DNA from: Nostoc cf. commune SO-36
GTDB lineage: Bacteria; Cyanobacteriota; Cyanobacteriia; Cyanobacteriales; Nostocaceae
Assembly (NCBI RefSeq): GCF_023734775.1
Contig: NZ_AP025732.1
Span: 930,001 to 994,000 of the forward strand
Direction: 5' to 3'
Length of the DNA stretch: 64,000 bases
Below the pieces are notes generated by a model. That model did not search any database and was not told the DNA's origin. It worked only from the letters and a program-made list of their open reading frames with translations. This document shows, piece after piece, positions 59,990 through 64,000 of this stretch (its first letter is position 1; each line of letters begins with the position of its first letter). The position numbers and the translations under genes are program-made.

Positions 59990-60610
59990 CTAGATTTGCA
60001 CACCTCCAGCTTGAAAAATCTGTTCGGCGGTTAAATTCAATTCTGGGAAAGTAGGTGAGACAATATGGGTATCGCCTCTAAATTGAGTAACTTGGTACTC
60101 ACCATCAATTAATTCATAAATGGATATAGTAGGCAGCTTAGGATTGCCTATAAACTTCCTAGCACCTATAGCCGCGTAATCTATAATCCAATATTCGGGA
60201 ATACCTATAGCTTCATAATCAGCTAATTTTTTATAGTAATCATCTCGCCAATTAGTACTAACAACTTCAATAACTAATGGAATAGATGCAGCTTGAGATA
60301 CAGTTGATTCCTTTTTCCACAAAGGCTCATTCACTAAATTTGGTCGATTGATTATTAAGATGTCTGGTGAATAAGCAGATTCACCTTCAAATGGCTTGAC
60401 TAATACAGTTTTTGGAATGTAATAAGGTAAATTTAGACGCTTGATATCAGCAGATATTTCTAGTGCCAAAAAACCAACAACATCCTCATGATCTCCCACT
60501 GGTTGAGCCATTTCAACAATCACGCCATCATGTAATTCATATCTTCCACCTTCAGGCCGCCAAGCTGCAAAATCTTCAAAAGTTACTAATTTGTGTATGG
60601 CTTGAATCAT
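59990..60610 (-). CDS. Uma2 family protein between dndC and dndD
   Basis: The 206-residue Uma2/DUF820 protein has the nuclease-like core YSPDILIINRPN (D at ~112) and SIPLVIEVVSTNWRDDYYKK (E and K), and the family-typical GIPEYWIIDY. It sits in the dndC-dndD transcript (76 bp from each neighbour). Either it is a mobile insertion of this abundant family or an accessory nuclease of the system. Its start is preceded by AGCGAGG. Confidence 0.9.
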   Translation of the reverse strand: MIQAIHKLVTFEDFAAWRPEGGRYELHDGVIVEMAQPVGDHEDVVGFLALEISADIKRLNLPYYIPKTVLVKPFEGESAYSPDILIINRPNLVNEPLWKKESTVSQAASIPLVIEVVSTNWRDDYYKKLADYEAIGIPEYWIIDYAAIGARKFIGNPKLPTISIYELIDGEYQVTQFRGDTHIVSPTFPELNLTAEQIFQAGGVQI

Positions 60611-60686
60611 AGAACCTCGCTTGTTTTAAAATAATCAAACTTTGTCAAGCCTTCTTTATTTAAGTAGTTTGGTTGACTCCCCCCTT

Positions 60687-62306
60687 CTATTCTTCTGAGT
60701 TATCCTTTTTAAATTTCATACTTGCCCAAGTTACAGGTTCATCACTTTTACCTTCATCTACTTTATTGATTGCTGCAACATCGCCCAAAGTCATCTGCTT
60801 GACTTTCGCAACGTCACCTTGACTAACTGCTTCGCTTAATTCGCGTTTCAAACGAGCATTTTTAATCGCATCTTCTGGAGAACGGGAACTCGTATTAAAG
60901 CATTTTTCTAAAGTATCGTATATTCCCACGCGACGAGTCTTTTTGCGATACTGGCGTTCTGTGTCTAACAATTTCGCCATGAGTTCCAAGTGCATCGCGT
61001 CACCTTCACAAATTTCTTCTAATACTATCCATTCATCACGACCTAGTAAGCTATAGTCAGCGCCAGGACGGGAATCTTGAAATTCTTCACCAGTCACTTC
61101 TTGATAAATCCGGGGTAAGCTATCATCAAATTCGTGTTTATCTTCTAGCCAAATACGGCGAATTTCACTCATTTCTTCTAGAGTAATTAGGGTGATTTTA
61201 CCCATGTTTTTTGGCGCTGTACGACGGGTTTTTGTTTGCGCTTCTAGCACTTGTCTTAGCCAATATTCACGCCAATATTTTGTGTATGGGCCATGAATTG
61301 GTTCAACGGATATTTCACCATCTAAATTACGTTCAAAAAGTTGAACTTCACCCCAAATTCGTCGGAAGTCTCTTTTATCACGGTCATCTCTAATATCTAA
61401 TTCATTGCGGATATTCAATAGAGGCTGCATCCATTCTTTCTCTTCATCATTTTGAATCATTGCCTCCATTGATTTATCCTTATTAACAATTGTGCAAACC
61501 CAGCAACCAAATCGAGAATCACCACAGCTAGGAGTAGATGTATCAACAACTAGAGGACATTCATTATCTGCTGTAGCACCTCTATACATGGTGAACAAGT
61601 CTTTATTGCTATATTCCCAAGGGTTTTGCCACTGATTTAGGTAAATCCAAACTTCATCAGTACGCCAGTCTTCAATGGGAAGGTAAATCAGTGAGTTAGG
61701 TCGATTAGGATTAGTGTTTATATGATCGCGTATGCGCGACTCTCGATGTTTAGCCATCGTAATAGCACGTTTAACACTTTCAGCTTTGCGAGTACCCAAA
61801 ACGAGAATTACTTCACCATTGGCTTGAATTACTTCACGAATAAAGCTATCAGTCGGTTTAATCTTTAATCGTTCAGTACACCAGCGCATACGATTACGCG
61901 GTGCTGGGTAGCCTTTGCCAATTAAATTTACCCAAAAGGTGTCTTTGACTGCGGGATAAAGTAAATGGGCTTGAATTGGCATTCCTTGTTCTTTAGCTGC
62001 AACTCTCATTTGTTCTAAAGAGTTGCGTACCCAAACAGAGACTACAGGATTTTCTACTAGCGTATCAGTTGTAATAACATGAACTGGCTTAATCCGTTTT
62101 TCAGGTGGAAGTGCTGCGATCGCATTCCAGATAAGCTGTAAAGTGGCAGTACTATCTTTACCACCGGAATAGCCTACTACCCAAGGTATCTGGTCTAAAC
62201 AATACAATTCTTGAATTTCAATGGTCAGAGCTTGGATGTAGTCCACTAACTCTGCTACAGTACGTGTTTGCTGACCTTTATTTTCTGTTTGTTGTGCTGT
62301 AGTCAT
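60687..62306 (-). CDS. dndC: DNA sulfurtransferase DndC (PAPS-reductase fold)
   Basis: DndC activates the DNA backbone for sulfur insertion; it has ATP pyrophosphatase and Fe-S activity. The 539-residue protein (ATG 62306, with an AAGGAG ribosome-binding site) has the PP-loop VVGYSGGKDSTATL (~45-58). The cysteines are in NECPLVVDTSTPSCGDS and FGCWVC (~265-290) and should bind a [4Fe-4S] cluster. The gene is intact and is the first gene of the leftward operon. The same fold is used by BrxP of BREX type 4. Confidence 0.95.
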   Translation of the reverse strand: MTTAQQTENKGQQTRTVAELVDYIQALTIEIQELYCLDQIPWVVGYSGGKDSTATLQLIWNAIAALPPEKRIKPVHVITTDTLVENPVVSVWVRNSLEQMRVAAKEQGMPIQAHLLYPAVKDTFWVNLIGKGYPAPRNRMRWCTERLKIKPTDSFIREVIQANGEVILVLGTRKAESVKRAITMAKHRESRIRDHINTNPNRPNSLIYLPIEDWRTDEVWIYLNQWQNPWEYSNKDLFTMYRGATADNECPLVVDTSTPSCGDSRFGCWVCTIVNKDKSMEAMIQNDEEKEWMQPLLNIRNELDIRDDRDKRDFRRIWGEVQLFERNLDGEISVEPIHGPYTKYWREYWLRQVLEAQTKTRRTAPKNMGKITLITLEEMSEIRRIWLEDKHEFDDSLPRIYQEVTGEEFQDSRPGADYSLLGRDEWIVLEEICEGDAMHLELMAKLLDTERQYRKKTRRVGIYDTLEKCFNTSSRSPEDAIKNARLKRELSEAVSQGDVAKVKQMTLGDVAAINKVDEGKSDEPVTWASMKFKKDNSEE

Positions 62307-62486
62307 TTCTCCTTCTCTCTGGAAACCTGGCGTAATATCGGGGTAAATAGGGCGAATAGAATTCGCGTCTACACATACAAAGCCCACTTTCGTGGGTTGA
62401 AGAAAAGTTTTTAAAAACTTTACTACTAATATCTAATTTTTTAGATAATTAAACGACATAATCCTATTCTGTTTTTAAAATTTAAC
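62307..62486. promoter_or_regulatory. Divergent dndC/dndB promoter region with two palindromes
   Basis: The 180-bp region has a perfect 18-bp palindrome AAAGTTTTTAAAAACTTT (62404-62421) and an inverted repeat TATCTAA-TTTT-TTAGATA (62430-62447). A small hairpin GCCCAC...GTGGGT lies near 62379-62395. These are candidate operators for divergent control; DndB has been reported as a regulator of dnd genes elsewhere. No sequence match to a known operator is claimed. Confidence 0.45.
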
Positions 62487-64000
62487 ATGAAAGATAGTGC
62501 ATCTGACCCAACTGCTGACATCGCTAGAGAATACCTGGAACGAGAAAACAAGGAAAAACAGGTACTAGCTTTACTCCTAGAGAAGTTTTTAGGGAGAAAA
62601 GATCAGATTCTCGTTCAAAAAACCGAGATGGGTGGTACTGAGGCTTATGTTAGCTCTGTTACATTGGAATGGTTTGCAGGTCGGGTTCACTTCGCCTCTG
62701 GTTTACCTCTGTTTCAGAAAAAGTACAATCCTGAAACTGATAATGTCGAGATTGACGCGGATAGTATTGATGAAATTCAGCAACGTCCCCTTGATTGGTC
62801 ACGTCAAGCACCGCTAGTCCAGTATTTAGCGGCTAGAGACAATCATAAGTTTCCGCCGGTGTTGGTGGTGATTAATCAACCGTGGGTGGATAATCCTAAA
62901 GCTACTGAGTGGGATAGCGAAGGACGCGCCACAAAGTCTACGACTGATTTTATACCCCTAGGTAAAGATGGTAAGGTAGGTCTGCTAAATATTTCTGAGG
63001 ATGATGTAACTATTTATGCACTAGATGGTCAACATCGATTAATGGGCGTTCAAGGATTGATGGAGTTAATTAAAACTCGTAAACTCCAGCGCTATAAAAA
63101 AGATAAAGGTGCTGATGACAGTTTTATTACAGTCAATGATTTGATAGAAAAGTACCAAGTAGACCTTGCTTATTTGCAAAATTTACCCAAGGAAAAAATT
63201 GGTATTGAGTTCATCTGTGCGGTAGCGGCTGGGGAAACTCGCACCCAGGCGAGGCGGAGGGTAAGATCGATTTTTGTTCATGTCAACCTGATGGCTGCAC
63301 CGTTGACTAAAGGGCAACTAACACAGTTGAATGAGGATGATGGTTTTGCGATCGTTGCTAGAAAAATTGCAGTTACACATCCACTATTAGAACAACGACA
63401 AGAACGCAATCCCCGCGTTAATTGGAATAGTGCAACAGTGGCTTCCAATTCTACAGTTTTAACCACTTTACAAGCTCTACAAGATATGTCTGAGCGATAT
63501 TTGGCTCAAAAGTTCCCCCACTGGAAACCCTTGGAGAAAGGTCTAATTCCCATGCGTCCAGAGGATGAAGAACTTGAGCAGGGGATTGAGGAATTTAGCA
63601 AGCTATTTGATAATTTGGCTAGTCTTTCCAGTTATAAAATTTTAGAACACGAGGATACACCAGCTTTGCGGCGCTTCAGCTTTGAGAAGGATGGAGGTGA
63701 AGGAAATATGCTTTTCCGTCCGGTTGCTCAAGTTGCATTAGCGCAAGCTTTGGGAATTTTGGTATTTAAAAAAGGTTTTTCCCTAGCAGATATTTTTAAG
63801 AAGCTGCGGAAGTTTGATCAACAAGGCGGCTTTAGTGGTATGGAATATCCTCAATCTCTCTGGTATGGGGTTTTGTATGACCCAAATAAAAAGCGGGTGC
63901 AGGTTGCTGGACGAGATTTAGCGGCGAAGTTATTGGTTTACATCTTGGGTGGAATTCAGGAACAGATGGAACGTGCTGAACTTCGTAAAGCATTGGCGGA
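62487..64000 (+). CDS. dndB: DNA sulfur modification protein DndB, 3' end beyond window
   Basis: The frame starts at ATG 62487 (MKDSASDPTADIAREYLERE) and is open to the window end (504 codons visible). The ParB-like DGQHR motif IYALDGQHRLMGVQG lies at ~188-202, then IGIEFICAVAAGETRTQARRR and SIFVHVNLMAAPLTKGQ, typical of the DndB/DGQHR family. DndB influences dnd expression and modification density. It is divergent from dndC and carried on the + strand like the BREX-like operon. Confidence 0.9.
   Translation, partial: MKDSASDPTADIAREYLERENKEKQVLALLLEKFLGRKDQILVQKTEMGGTEAYVSSVTLEWFAGRVHFASGLPLFQKKYNPETDNVEIDADSIDEIQQRPLDWSRQAPLVQYLAARDNHKFPPVLVVINQPWVDNPKATEWDSEGRATKSTTDFIPLGKDGKVGLLNISEDDVTIYALDGQHRLMGVQGLMELIKTRKLQRYKKDKGADDSFITVNDLIEKYQVDLAYLQNLPKEKIGIEFICAVAAGETRTQARRRVRSIFVHVNLMAAPLTKGQLTQLNEDDGFAIVARKIAVTHPLLEQRQERNPRVNWNSATVASNSTVLTTLQALQDMSERYLAQKFPHWKPLEKGLIPMRPEDEELEQGIEEFSKLFDNLASLSSYKILEHEDTPALRRFSFEKDGGEGNMLFRPVAQVALAQALGILVFKKGFSLADIFKKLRKFDQQGGFSGMEYPQSLWYGVLYDPNKKRVQVAGRDLAAKLLVYILGGIQEQMERAELRKALA

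Overview
The window comes from a filamentous, heterocyst-type (Nostocales, Nostoc/Anabaena-like) cyanobacterium. It carries oxygenic-photosynthesis genes (petP, chlG, a PucC-like carrier, btpA, psbU, a VKOR-thioredoxin fusion). GCGATCGC (HIP1) octamers are frequent. Heptamer-type short tandem repeats such as (GCCCAAT)n and (GTCATTA)n sit between genes, and there are several small TA-flanked palindromic elements. I saw no tRNA, rRNA or CRISPR array.

Layout. 0-8 kb: petP, an ArsA/Get3-like ATPase with a degenerate P-loop, a 1434-residue DUF4347/lectin/Calx-beta/FG-GAP surface protein bracketed by a ~57-bp inverted repeat, and chlG. 8-24 kb: an IS200/IS605-like remnant, a small Cys-rich membrane protein, a zinc alcohol dehydrogenase, an inositol-monophosphatase family enzyme, the PucC-like carrier, an Rpn/DUF2887 nuclease-like protein, two small unknown families, an aldo/keto reductase, a Uma2 protein, a DEAD-box helicase with four frameshifts, rimO, btpA and the VKOR fusion. 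24-46 kb: a CHASE2-PAS-GGDEF cyclase, a short secreted peptide, nadB, psbU, a DUF3120 protein, uppP, a cyanobacterial radical-SAM/PDZ protein, a GHL10 glycosidase-like protein, a two-component remnant (kinase scrap plus frameshifted receiver-EAL), a sorbosone-dehydrogenase-like lipoprotein, a cupin, a HEAT-repeat protein, a GNAT acetyltransferase, two small membrane proteins and an AmpG-like carrier.

46.5-64 kb is the special part: a defence island. A DNA phosphorothioation module (Dnd-associated methyltransferase, dndE, dndD, dndC, dndB) is interleaved with a BREX type-4/Pbe-like effector module (DUF4007-like protein, a 146-residue unknown, BrxC-like ATPase, PglZ, BrxL). The order is methyltransferase<- dndE<- | ->DUF4007 ->unknown ->brxC ->pglZ ->brxL | dndD<- Uma2<- dndC<- | ->dndB (cut by the window end). 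No dndA and no dndFGH are visible. DndC/D/E would put sulfur into the DNA backbone, and the BREX-like proteins are the probable restriction or replication-blocking arm.

Several island genes look damaged. brxC and dndD each carry one single-base frameshift. pglZ carries three frameshifts and an in-frame stop. brxL carries a 102-bp in-frame insertion with terminal inverted repeats and a TA duplication, which I read as a MITE. Whether the frameshifts are true decay or assembly errors cannot be settled from the sequence, but they cluster in a few genes while most long genes are intact.
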